The notes under the pieces were generated by a model, which saw only the letters and a program-made list of their open reading frames with translations, did not search any database and had not been told where the DNA came from. A DNA stretch of 64,000 nucleotides from Lunularia cruciata (Eukaryota; Streptophyta; Marchantiopsida; Lunulariales; Lunulariaceae): contig OX419755.1 in NCBI GenBank assembly GCA_948567375.1, forward strand, positions 68,886,944 to 68,950,943, read 5' to 3'. Below, piece after piece: positions 46,184 through 58,000 of this stretch. The translations under genes and the position numbers were made by a program. How positions within the stretch are numbered: position 1 is the first letter of the stretch; every line of letters begins with the position of its first letter.

Positions 46184-47310
46184 CCCAAGCAGTAGGATCA
46201 GACTGAAACATGTTGGCATGGTGAGAAAAATCAGGAGATGGTGCTAAGTTGGCATGCATCTACCTTCTTATGTATATTTTTTGAGGCCTTGGTGGTATCT
46301 CTCTTAACACATACAAAAGAGTTGTTGAGATCATAGATCCAAAGGGTGGAGATATTGGTATAGGTCAATGAGACATTCATGATGATGTCTTAGTGATATA
46401 TTATTTTTGTATTGGTGTTATAAGTAGCACAATTGGTGCCGAGGAGAGAGATCATGTTTTTCAACAAGCCAGGTGGTTTAGATAAGCAGGTAGATACCTT
46501 CTTTGTGTATGAGAAGGATGGTAGAGTGCAAGTAGTACCACTTCCATATCAAAGATCATTGTTGGTGCATCATGCTCATGAGGAGCTAGGACATTTTGGA
46601 ATAAAGTGTATACATAGCTTACTCTAGAGTCATTCTTGGTGGTGTGATCTACATAACAATATATAGCAATTTTTTGTCAGATGTATGGTTAGTGAGAGAG
46701 TTAGAGCATCATTTAATGCTCCTACACCATAGTTACACCCATTACCCATCATGGGATTGGGTTACCATTTGAGTTTGGACTTTGCCAAACCTTTACCATT
46801 GACAATGAGATATCATTGGTATGTTTTGGTTAAGGTGAAGCACTTCTCCAAATGGGTTTAGTTAGTGTCACTTCTTGACAAGTCTAGTGAAGGGATGGCT
46901 TATTATTCTTAGATTAGGTTCTTAGTCATTTTGGTGCACTAGTTGAGGTTTTAATTGATCAAGGTATAAATTTCTTGGGAGAGTTTCAAGTTTTGTGTGG
47001 CAAGGTTTTGATTGATTATCATACCACCTCCCATGTTCACCGTGGGGCAAATGGCTTAGTAGAGAGTGGTTCAGATGGTGAAGAGAGGATTGTGGAAGTA
47101 TGGTTTGTAAAGAGGCCACTTGGGAGATTGGGATATCTAGTTACCTTGGTTGGCCATGGGCTATCAGTTCAGCCAGCAAGCCTCCTTAGTATCCTTCTCT
47201 CGTTACTTTTTATGCTATGGAAAGATCTAGATTTACTTGTAGCCATTCATCTTAATGATAATGTAGTTTTGGATGATTTAAATGTATGGGTGAGCATATG
47301 TTCTCAATAG
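46184..47310 (+). pseudogene. Element D integrase, decayed
   Basis: The integrase zinc region reads LLVHHAHEELGHFGIKCIHSLL and RCMV (46550-46690). The core has SLDFAKPLPLTMRYHWYVLV (46770-46830) and FSKWV. Later LIDQG-like and HRGANGLVESG remnants are seen (46960-47060). Stops and frameshifts are present throughout. It is the downstream continuation of D after the B-type LTR. Confidence 0.8.
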
Positions 47311-48072
47311 GTAGAGATTTTTTAGAGAGTGATGTCAATGGCCTTTGAGAACTTAACAATTGCTCAACATAAGGATACCTTACGCTATGCTACTATTGAA
47401 GGAGGAGGTTATAGATCCTTGATCTGCTGATTTGATCCAAGTGATTATATATATCTACAAAAGACTACACCTATGATACTTGATGTTATTACATGCCACA
47501 CTATCTTGAGAGTGCATGAGGTTCTGCCTTCTAGAGTCCTTGTGTGAGAAGGATGTGACGGTATTGTTTGGAAGGATCATGTGTGCAATTATGTACCATG
47601 CAAAAAATTGATGGCACTATGGACCCAAGCTTGGAACTTGTATGTGCAAGCTTGCGGTGTATGTTATATGGCTCTTTTGGTGGAATTGCTACTCTATTGG
47701 TGGGTGATAGTTTTTTTGAGAAGATGGCATATGGTATGTTTGACTCCCCTCACGGTGGTTCCTCAAGGACAATGATTATATCTTAGATGTACTTGAAGTA
47801 CAGCTAGTTCATCCTTTTTGTGGTATAGATTGCAAACAAGCTACTAATGATGGGGCTCAATAGCAACCGGCCTCTTGATCTTTTCACACTATAGGGCATA
47901 TCACATATTTGGAGTCAATGGCTATCTAGAATTAGAGTAATTTAACCGTCAACTAAGGATGAGATTGTGATACTTTAGAGTTCATGTATGGTTTATGTGT
48001 GATTTGTGCTTCTATAGTGTATGCTGTTGATAACAATATATATTGTGTAGCGAGATATATATATATATACAA
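47311..48072 (+). other. Tail of element D or flanking DNA
   Basis: Continuing short open stretches are seen (for example 47568-47786), with no recognised domain. No 3' LTR of D could be matched to any upstream copy. Confidence 0.35.
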
Positions 48073-48285
48073 CATTATAGCTAGCATAGCTTGCACTCCA
48101 AGAAAGATTACTTCTAGAAGGAACTTTCATTTGAAGCTTCTTGGGAGTCTTGTATTTAGCTTCCCAATAAATACCATAACCCAAGCTCATGCTAGTCATT
48201 TGGATTTTCCTTCACTTGAGAGTTTTTGTAAGTCATCTTCCATTATGATCTTCCATTCTTCTATTTCTATTCTTGGTCTTTTACA
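48073..48285 (+). repeat. Truncated LTR of the G/C/F family
   Basis: Only the right part of the LTR remains: AGCTTGCACTCCAAGAAAG, TTCTAGAAGGAAC, AATAAATACC, the CTCATGCTAG..CATTTGGA block and the end GGTCTTTTACA at 48285. Confidence 0.88.
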
Positions 48286-48429
48286 ACTACTATATTCAAA
48301 GTTTTTAGAAATTTCCATCAAACATTGATAAATAAATTTGATATAACTATAGATTATTATTGGATATCATTGGTATTTGTAGATGTCCCAATATTTAATA
48401 ATAATTTTATAAATCTATGATTATTAAAA

Positions 48430-49110
48430 CCCTACCTTCTTAGCTGTGGAAAAAGCAAAGCACCAACATTTTAGATATCCAAGTATAGAGGATATATTGT
48501 AAGGTCACCTCTTTATTCTCATAGCTTTGGAGTTATGTAAAGCTAATGAGTCATTTAGTATCTTTATGATTCATTGTTCTTTTGGAAGATAGAGGATAAT
48601 CACCTAAGATGCCTAAGTCATTATAGTCTTTGCCATGACACACAAGAGTAAATACTTTAAAAAAATAGTATATATTACAAATAACACTAACTATATAACT
48701 TTATTTATGATCCAAGATGATTAAAGTGATAGTAAAGGATATTGTGTTTTTGGATCATGTGCAATGCAATTTAAGAGTGGATAATTACCTGTCCTCTTAC
48801 ATGTGTAGCAAGCAAAGTGCCAACTGAGATATCCAAGTAGAAAGGATATGTAGCGGAGCACCTCTTTATTCTCCTAGCCTTGCAGTTATATGGAGCAATG
48901 AATATGTCATTAGACATGTTTGCTAGGATTGTGCAACAACTTATCATACTAGATGAAAAGGAAGACTATTATCATTTTTCTATTTTTCATCTTACTAGAC
49001 AATATGTACATTGCTCTATAGAGAGCATTGGCTTATGCAATCCAGAGGAGAAAAATCACACTAGGTGATGCTTCTTTGGATGCACATATGTGTATAGATT
49101 ATTTGGTTTC
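48430..49110 (+). pseudogene. Retroelement family X copy 3, fragment
   Basis: GGTCACCTCTTTATTCTC followed by a LALELYG-like frame resembles 14970-15050 of X copy 1. A second similar segment (48806-48920) suggests internal duplication. The sequence ending with the TTGCTCTATAGAGAGCATTGG block matches 15160-15210. Strongly degraded. Confidence 0.6.
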
Positions 49111-49729
49111 CGGAGCTCTAGAATTTTCTTCCTCTGGTCCAATTAGGACTTAGTCTTATTTTAACTTTTTAGATTCTATCCTTGATGATTTAGTGATGTC
49201 TTTAATCCTTCTTGTTAGCATATACTGGTTCCTTTCAGTCTATAATCTTCTCACTAGGACTAGTAATGTATCCATGTTATGTACAGAACATGGTCATCCT
49301 CTTGGATAGAATCTTTCTTAATACCTTCATCAATAGAAGTGTTATATTTTCCTCAATTAAACCATGGCTTGAACAACATGATACCAAGAACATTGTTAAA
49401 TGTTTTTTTTATAGTAATTAATGTCAATCAATGAGATACCAAGTCCTCTTTCATACATGGAATAAGGTTAATCAATGAATATCTATTATCAAAAAATTGC
49501 ATCAAGTGCAAGGTGAACTTTCTACATAATTTTATTTAGTTATTATTAATTAATTTAAATAATAATAATAATAATAATATTGAATTTTGATTTATTGGTA
49601 CAATTATTTACTTGAAGAGATGTTCAAAATGCATCTAGTGATCTTGCTTATTACTAATTGAATTTAATTGAGTTAATTACTTGAATCTAATTAACTATGA
49701 CTTATATTATGATATTTAATTTAGATATA
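49111..49729. other. AT-rich non-coding DNA with a short microsatellite
   Basis: No gene is seen. An (AAT)7 run lies at 49558-49578. The right end abuts the copia LTR. Confidence 0.6.
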
Positions 49730-49976
49730 TGTCAAAGGTAAATGGTCCAAATCAAGAATACACAAGAAATGCATTGAACATGGTAGACACAAGAAAATAT
49801 TTGGTTCACCTCATTGACACTATGTCCATACGAACACATCGGTAGCTTTATTGATAATACAACTAATGTATCACAGAGAGCTTTTACCAGCTCTCTCATA
49901 TAGTAGCCCAGCCATAGTCAAACTGATTGCAATCAAATTAACTCTACTTACTCTAGACCTCAGTTAACTCCTAACA
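49730..49976 (-). repeat. 3' LTR of copia element H
   Basis: It is read on the minus strand from 49976 (TGTTAGGAGTTAACTGAGG) to 49730 (ACCTTTGACA). This is a short LTR, as usual for copia. The adjacent purine tract at 49977-49990 supports the border. Confidence 0.85.
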
Positions 49977-51599
49977 ATCTCCTCCTTGACTCATGTCGTG
50001 GGGTCCTTAACCTTTATAACCTATATGATTACTCTATGGGATGTCCTAGAAGGAAGCCTAACATAGGTCTCTCTTTAAACTAGAGTTAACTAGAACTAAG
50101 CCATAGCTTTAAGATGATAGAGTAAAATCATATATAAAGATAACACAATTGTAGTATACTCTACTTGTGCCCATATGCAACACCTGCAGTTTGACACAAT
50201 GTTTCAAAAACTTTCCAAAGAAATCACTTTTGTAAAAGCATCAGCAAGGTTGAGTTTACAATCAATCTTGGCTAGCTCAATCATTTTGTTAGACATAGCT
50301 TGTCTGAGAAAATGATACTTGATGCCAATGTGCTTCACTCTACTGTCCATTGCCTGATTCATAGCTAGATGTAAAGCACTCTGGCTATCACAATGAAGAT
50401 TCATAATGTCATGTGTCAATCCCATCTTTGTTATAAGCCTATCCAACTAGATTGCTTCCTTCGTTGCTTTTGCTATTGCTAGATACTCACCTTCTGTAGT
50501 ATACTGAGCTACACACTTCTGCAATGTAGATCTCCAACTTATGCATCCACCTCTAAGTGTGAACACATACCTAGTCATAGATTTCCTCCCATCCACATCT
50601 TGTCCATAGTCAACATCTACATAGCCACTAAGTGACTTGGCATTGTAGGATTTAACACAAGGCCAAAATCAAATGTACCCTTGAGATATTTGAGGATCCA
50701 CTTCACAACTTCCAAATGTATCCTCTTTAGATTTGACATGTATCTGCTAGTCTTGCCCATAGCTAGAGCAATATCAAGCCTAGTGCAAATCTTCCAAAAA
50801 CACAAGACTTCCTATTGCCTTGTCATTGGGGATCTTGGATATCAAATCTTTCTCCATGGAATCTGTTGGACAAAGAGCTGATGAAAGCTTGAAGTGAGGA
50901 GCTAAAGGAGTACTCACAACCTTGCAATTCTCCATGTTAAAACTCACAAGTACCTTTCTAGCATACTTCCCTTGAGTTAACCACAACTTCCCATCCTCCA
51001 AGTTTCTTTGGATCTCCAACCTCAAAATCCTCCTTGCTGTACCCAAGATCTTTCATTCTAAACTCAAAACTCAAGAGAGCTTTGAGCTTATCAACATCAG
51101 ATCTGTTCCTAGCTGCAATAAGCATATCATCCACATAGAGTACCAGAACAATGAAGCCAAAGACTTAATTACTCACCTTTTTCATGTATACACAAGGATC
51201 AAACACACTCCATTTAAATCCTTGTGACCTCATGAAATCATCAAACCATTTGTTCCACTATCTAGAGGCTGATTCAATCCATACAAGGATTTAAACAACC
51301 TCAACCTTATCATCTTGGCTTTTCTTCACAAAGCCCATAGGCTGTCTCATGAAGATCACTGCATCTAAATTGCTATAGAGGAAAGCAGTGACAACATCCA
51401 TTTGATCTAAGATAAGACCAGAGAAAGTCACAAGTACACAAAATATGCAAATAGTGGCATACTTAACAACTAGAGAGTAGACCTTATTGTAATCCACACG
51501 TTTTTCTTGTGTGTATCCCTTGGCCACCAACTTAGCTTTGTAGATCTTCTTTTCTCCATTAGTGAGGCTATCTTTCAGTTTGTAGACCCACTTATTGTT
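49730..51599 (-). mobile_element. Ty1/copia element H, 3' part with LTR
   Basis: This is the minus-strand copia element; its upstream portion is displaced to 63806-64000 by insertion of B. The 3' LTR (49730-49976, 247 bp) has ends TGTTAGGAGT and CCTTTGACA, preceded by the purine tract AAGGAGGAGAT. The 5' LTR, gag and integrase lie beyond the window. Confidence 0.92.
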
Positions 51600-51635
51600 T
51601 GTAATACTCCGAGGACAAGAGAAGAGAGAAAACAT
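50180..51635 (-). pseudogene. Copia RT and RNase H of element H, decayed
   Basis: On the minus strand NKWVYKLKDSLTNGEK..KAKLVAKGYTQ opens the RT near 51480-51599. The catalytic YVDDMLIA lies near 51115-51145. ILRLEIQRN..GKLWLTQGKYARKVL is at about 50930-51035, SRYMSNLKRIHLEVVKWILKYLKGT near 50690-50760, and the RNase H motif HCDSQSALHLAMN with RVKHIGIKYHFLR near 50300-50410. These are textbook copia blocks, separated by stops and frameshifts. The open frame at the 5' end runs a few codons into the LTR of B. Confidence 0.92.
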
Positions 51636-52315
51636 AGATCACTTCTCTTTATTCTATGGACAACAAGGATCTCCTCCAAGGAAGCTCCACCATAGGATTA
51701 GGCACATAGATAGGTGACATGTCAGCAAGCTCCACCCTTGGATTACTTACTTGGATGGGTGACATGTTGGTCTAGGTCATATTTGGTTGGTCAAACAAGC
51801 TTTGACCAGAGGGAATTTTTTAGGGAATTTTCCTATAGGAGTCTCAGAATCACGTAAGGTACCATTAGAAAGCTCTCGACTAGACAAACCAGGGGGAAGG
51901 GAAGGCTAGCCTATCTTGCTCTAAAGGGGGAGGGGGGGATCTGCACATTTTCAAGGCCTAATTCATCCGTTTAGGCTTCCAAAATTGCCTTCAAAGATTT
52001 TAGACATATTTTAGTTCCTACTCTATTAGTAGAAGTCCCCTTTTGGTGATACCTCTTTCTGATCTGTTTAGTCCATCATGTGTAATATCCTTCTAGATAT
52101 TACCAAACCAATTCTCACCTTTAATCATATGTCTAGCTATTGGTTCTAAGGTTCTCAAGTCTATTTTGGTTTTTGCCTTATCAGTAGAAGTACTCTTTTG
52201 GTGATACTTCTATTTGATCTATTTTGACCATCATGTATAGCATCATTCTAGACTCTAGCATCATCACCAAACCAAATTTCACATCTAGATAATATGGCTA
52301 GCTCTTGGTATTATA
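51600..52315 (-). repeat. 3' LTR of element B
   Basis: On the + strand it runs from TGTAATACTCCGAGG to TTGGTATTATA. It includes the G-rich run near 51926-51940 and the internal tandem duplication. Confidence 0.93.
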
Positions 52316-52329
52316 GACCTCCCTCCTTT

Positions 52330-53367
52330 TAAGACGCAATGTCCTTGTTGTGCAATTGTTGCTCAAATGCTTGCACCAACACCGGTGCATGTGTCAAATT
52401 GGCAGCGGGCTCCCAGGTTGCTTCATAGAGGGGGTAACCTTTCCACTATACTAGATAGTCCACCCACAAATGGTGAGTACCACATATGCATTTTTGGAGA
52501 ATACGCTCCACTTCATATTCCTCTATGTCATCAATGAGTCTTGGACAAGGTTAAATGTCTTGTGTGGAATGACCCTGGCTTGATCAGGGAGCATATCTAC
52601 ATAGTAGGGAAATATGGAACACTGGATGGATCTTCATGTGTGGTGGTAGCTCAAGGTGATAGGCCACAGTGCCGACGTGACGAAGAATCAAGAAAGGCCC
52701 AATAAAACAAGGTTTGAGCTTACAAGATCCAACTAATGTGAGGTTGGTTGTCGATAGCCATACTTGATCCCCAATGTTGAACTCCATGTGCCTCCGGTGT
52801 GCATCAACATACTGCTTTTGTCAATTTTGTGCAATCTGTAATCTATGTTTGGCGCTCTCCACACCTTGTTGGATTTTATAAAAAAATGTGTTGATTGCAT
52901 CGACCTTGGTAGCCACTGGACGGATCTTCATCAAGCTAGAAGGTGTGAAGGGATGCTCATCATACATGAGGAAGAATGGAGTGACCTGGGTGGATGCATT
53001 CACTTAATTGTTGTAAGCAAATTCTACCAACGAGAGTATGGTGTCCCACCTCTCTTGCTCTTCCAAGGTGAAGCCGTGTAACATGTCTTCAATTGTGCAA
53101 TTAGCCTGCTCTATTTGGCCATCTATTTGTGGGTGGTAAGTTGTGGACATGGCCAACTTGGTTTTGAAGAAACCAAAGAGTGTTTGCCAAAACAAACTAG
53201 TGAATTGAGTACCCCTATGGGTGATGAGTACTCTAGACAAGCCATGTTAAGAGAAGATTGTATCGAAGTACAATTGAGCAAGTTGTAAGGTGGTCACATC
53301 CTTGGTGGTAGGGCGTACATGAATAATTTTGTTGAGCTGGTCCACAAAGACCACAATGGAGTCAAAC
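52330..53367 (-). pseudogene. Element B integrase C-terminal part and chromodomain
   Basis: Minus-strand blocks are VFVDQLNKIIHV (near 53330), RVLITHRGTQFTSLFW (53190-53240), TYHPQIDGQIEQANCTIEDML (53080-53145; the catalytic Glu is present), then FNIGDQVWLSTTNL and HPVFHISLL (52600-52780). The chromodomain WKGYPLYEATWEP lies near 52410-52455. A few stops break the frame. The N-terminal half of the integrase is at 58991-59420, beyond the insertion of C. Confidence 0.9.
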
Positions 53368-53780
53368 TGGAACAATATGGAGTTTAGAGACGAAGTTAGT
53401 CGGGCTTACAAAGTAGAGAATAGCCTAGAATATTCTAGAATCATCTAAGAAGCTTCTTAGGAACCTTCCCAACTAGTTAACTTGCACCCTAAGCAGGTAG
53501 CTTCTAGAAGGAAGCTTCTAGAAGATTCTAACTAGCTTAGCTTGCACGCCAAGTAGGCGGCTTCTAGAAGAAAGCTTCTTGAGAAGCTTCCTAGTTAACT
53601 TGGCTTGCACTCCAAGAAAGCGGCTCAAGGAAGCTTCTTGAGAAGCTTCAAGAGTCTTGTATGCTACCTATAAATACCAAGGCCGAAGCTCATGCTAGGC
53701 ATTCGGAGTTTTCCCTCATTCAAGTGTCCCAATGTGAGTTTCCATTCTCCTATTTCTCTCATTGGTTTCGGTCTTTTACA
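53368..53780 (+). repeat. 5' LTR of element C
   Basis: It starts TGGAACAATATGG (second base context mutated from TGTAACA) and ends GTCTTTTACA. It has three tandem repeats of about 60 bp with GAAGCTTC-type palindromes, then the promoter box CTATAAATACC near 53670. Confidence 0.95.
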
Positions 53781-53793
53781 TTGGTATCAGAGC

Positions 53794-54018
53794 ATGAATG
53801 GGATGGATGGAATTTATGGACCACCAAATCCACTTCCGCCAAACCATTGGGACTTTCATGTCCAGATATTAACGAAGCATCGTTTCACACAATTCATCAC
53901 CTCACGCTTTGGGCATGATTTTCTACATATGATCACCGTGTCAGAGGAACCCTTGATACTTCCAGTTGTAACTTATGGAGAACGGTAGACATGTTGTATC
54001 TATGTGTTAATCAACTAG
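53794..54018 (+). CDS. Leader ORF of element C (one premature stop)
   Basis: ATG at 53794 directly follows the PBS (MNGMDGIYGPPNPLPPNHW). The frame has a TAG at 53986 where the G copy has a Trp codon. It would otherwise end at the family's TAG near 54016, in the same frame as the gag ATG at 54052. Core features are RFG, 12 residues, PLILPVVTY, IYVLIN. Apart from that stop it matches the G copy closely. Confidence 0.55.
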
Positions 54019-54051
54019 ATAAATTGAGGATAGTGGAATAGAGTAGTAGCG

Positions 54052-54954
54052 ATGGCAGCAATACCGGATGTTATCCTTGCAATGCAACAACAAATTGAGC
54101 ATCTTACTTGATTGTTGGATGAACCAGACCAGCAACAACGAGAATAGATAGACAGAGCGCCAGTTTGAGATGAAGAAGATCGCATTCAATTTCCAAAACC
54201 CAAGGTGTTTGAAAGCAAGAATCTTCCAGGCACCATGGAGAATTTTGTGTTTGACTGTGAACGTTACTTTGAAGCCACCAATCTTCAAGATGAGCGGAAA
54301 CAAATTCTCTTGGCTTCTAGCCAATTGGATGGCATGGCAAAACTTTGGTGGCAATTCCAAGTAGAAAGAGCTGAACGACAAATTGTTACACCAATTTTGA
54401 CATGGGCAGAATTCAAAGATGCAATACTTGGTCGATTTTAGACTATAAATGCCACCCGAGCTGCACAAGATAAATTGGCGGAGTTGAGGTAGACTGGCTT
54501 AGTGAGAAGCTACATCACACAATTTCAGAATATCATCATGCAAATTCCAAATATCCAAGAAGGTGAAGTTCTGGATCGATTTGTGCGAGGATTGAAGTCA
54601 CAAACCAGATTGGAGGTGACCATTCAAGAGCCACAGAACATAGAAGAAGCCATGCAATTGGCTGAGCATTTTGATTCCTTAGTTGCGACAACTTGGTCTC
54701 GACCTCGACCTACACAAAACCTACCATTACCACGAGTAGAAGAACCGGTACCAATGGAGATTGATGCTATTCAACAAAGACCACTTGGCACAGCAGATGG
54801 AGAAAGATTACGACAAAATAGAGGTTGCTTTTATTGTCGCCAAGTTCAACATTGCATTGCTGAATGTTCACTTAGAAATGGGCGACCTCAACAAGTTGCC
54901 CAGATGGAGTCTGTGGAACAGAATGATCACGGAAACAAAGAATCCCAGTAGGAG
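54052..54954 (+). pseudogene. Gag of element C (several stops)
   Basis: The gene runs from ATG (MAAIPDVILAMQQQIEHLT) to TAG at 54952. The capsid region has ENFVFDCERYFEATNLQDE, LASSQLDGMAKLWW and IQEGEVLDRFVRGLKSQ. A knuckle CFYCRQVQHCIAEC (near 54828-54870) fits CX2CX4HX4C. Stops occur in frame near 54109, 54147, 54166, 54439 and 54490. At least two of them are Arg CGA codons in copy G, consistent with C-to-T change. Gag packages the element RNA in virus-like particles in the cytoplasm. Confidence 0.88.
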
Positions 54955-55037
54955 ATTTTGAGCCGCCTACTGGGAGCTTGATTAGTTCCAATGGGATTGA
55001 AGGCTCGACCTATGCAAGTTTGCTTCACTTGTAAGGT

Positions 55038-58000
55038 ATGATATCTAATCGGGGTTGTAGGATTTTGGTTGATTTTGGAAGTTCAGAGAATTGTATATCT
55101 ATGCAAGTAGTAAAGGAATTGGGTATTCCTATCAAGCCAGTGATTGGAAGTAGTTTGATGATGGCGGATGGTAGAAAAGGTTCTGCATTCCGCACCTCGC
55201 ATCCTGTTACCTTCAAGATTGGGAAGGAGTATTTGGAGTGTATGAGGTTTGTAGTGGCACCTCTACACTATGATATCAATCTGGGTCTACCTTGGCTTGA
55301 ACGTCATAAGGTTTAATTTGATTGGACCCGACGTCAAATTCAAGTACAACACCAAGGTAGGAATTTCCGATTAGGTTGTTTGGCACCTTTGAGTAAGACA
55401 CTTAAGAATAGTCAGTCCCAAGATGGGAAGTTTGTTGAGAAGGTAGCCATAGAGCAAATCTGGAAGGGAGATGAGTCCCAAGATGGGAAGTTTGCCAAGA
55501 AGGCAACCATGGAGCAAGCTTGGAAGAGAGATGAGTCCCTAGAAGGGAAGTTTGTTAATGAAGCAGCCATAGAGCAAGCTTTGGAGGAAGATAAGTCTGT
55601 ATTTGCAGTGTGGATCAAGCCGATTACACAAGAACAATTTGAGGAAAGCCAGGTGCCGCATCAAGCAATGGTTGATCGGATAGTTCAGGAGTTTGCAAAT
55701 GTGTTTCTGGATGATTTTCCAAAGGGATTAACCTCTGATCGAGGTATACCCTTCAAGATTGAGTTATTGCCAAGGAGTACTCCAGTGAGTAGACCAATCT
55801 ATCGGCTCTCACCAAAGGAGTTGGAGGAGTTGCAAACAACACTTACATAGTTTTTGGAGAAGGATTTCATACGACATAGTACCTCTCCATGGGGAGCACC
55901 GGTACTATTTGTTCCAAAGAAGGATGGAGGACTTCATTTTTGTATTGATTATCGTGGGCTTAATAAGCAAACCGTGAAGAATGCATATCTCTTGCCTCGG
56001 ATCGACGACTTGCTTGACCAATTAAGTGGAGCACGCTACTTTTCTAAGCTGGATCTTTGTAGCGGCTATTGGCAAATTCCTATTGAAGGAGAGGACCTGC
56101 AAAAGACTACCTTTTGCACAAGATATGGACATTTTGAGTGGAGAGTTCTACCATTCGGACTCACTAATGCTCCAGTAGTCTTCATGGATCAGATGGATCG
56201 GGTGTTGGAGAGACTATTGGATCAGTCCATGGTAGTGTTCTTAGATGATATCTTAATCTATAGTAGGACAGAGGCAAAACACAAGAATCATGTACGAGAA
56301 GTCCTAAGACGACTACGACAGTGGAAATTTTACTGCAAGAAGTCAAAGTGTGCTTTTTGGTAGAAAGAGGTTACCTTCTTGGGTCATAAGATCTCATCAG
56401 AGGGGATCAAGGTGGAAGAAGAGAAGATCAAGGCCATTACTGATTGGCCTACCCCGAAGGATGCTACAAAATTACGAGCATTCAATGGATTGGCCAGTTT
56501 TTACCGATGGTTCATCCACTATTATGCTCACATGGCTGCACCATTGATTGACCTCTTGGAAAAGAACTTGAGCTTCCAGTGGACCACCAAGCATGAAGAA
56601 GCATTCCAAAAGTTAAAGTATATGGTATCTTCAAGACCTATTCTTCAACCATATGATCCTCAACTACCTTGTGTGGTTGATTTTGATGCTTCTAACTTTG
56701 CAATTGGAGCTATGTTGCAACAAGAATTTCTAGATGGACTACATTCTATTGCCTTTGTGTCTCGCCGAATAAATCCAGCTGAAAGAAATTACTCTGCTTG
56801 AGATCAAGAAGAACTTGCAATGGTATATGCCACCAAGGTATGGAGGCATTATCTCTTGGGGAAACAAGTGATCATGCGAACTGATCACAAACCATTGTTG
56901 CAGACCTTACACTTGGAGCACATGAAGAGTCGGTATCATCAATGGGAAGAGCAACTCCAATTATTTGACATCAAACTTGAGTACAAACCAGGTCGGTTCC
57001 ATGTCATCCCTGATGCTCTATCACGACAACCTGATTTGAAGGATCTTCCTCTCATCACGGCGGCAATTACAACGGTGTCCATTGACCCTAAGGTCCATAA
57101 TGAGTTTCAATCAGCTCTACAACAAGATCTCTTCTTTCAAATGGTACACGGTTGTTTGACAGCACGCGACAAGGAGTACAACACCTTCTCTTTCAAGGAA
57201 GGCCTTTTATTCCATGCAGACCAAATCTATGTTCCAGCCAAAGGTGATCTTTGACTTGTGCGCCTTCAAGAAGCCCATGATTTACCAATAGCTGGTCACA
57301 TGGGAGTGGACAAGACCTTGGGCACCCTCCAACGCCAATGGTGGTGGCCCAACATGACACGAGATGTTTGAGACTTTGTTCGATCATGTGAAAGTTGCCA
57401 ACGGAACAAGGCCAACAACCAAAAGCCAAGTAGACTCCTTCAACCACTCGCCATTCCATCCGCTCGTTGGGAGCATGTGAGCTTGGATCTCATCACATCC
57501 TTGCCAAAGACAAAACAAGGACACACCGCAATTGTGGTGTTTGTGGATAAGCTTAGTAAGCAAATCCACTTGGCACCAACCTGTGATACCGTGGATGCTC
57601 CAACCTTAGCGCAAATCTACTTTTACAATGTCTTCAAGCATCATGGGATGCCACATGTACTCATCTCCGACCAAGATCCTCGATTTACCGGGAAGTTTTG
57701 GCAAGCATTCTTCCAGATACTCGGCACCAAGCTTGCTTTATCCACGGCCTATCATCCTCAAACTGATGGACAAACCAAATGTGCCAATCGTACATAGGAG
57801 GATATGTTGCGAGCCTTTGTCAATGTCCACCATACCAACTGGGATGAATGTCTTGCAGCTGTAGAATTTGCCTACAACAATTCCAAACAGGCAAGCACCG
57901 GATTTTCTCCCTTCTTTCTCAATTTTGGCCAAGATCCACTTGTTCCAGATTCTCTTCTTGCTCCCCTTCCCTCTCAGGTTCCTCATACTTCTACATTCTT

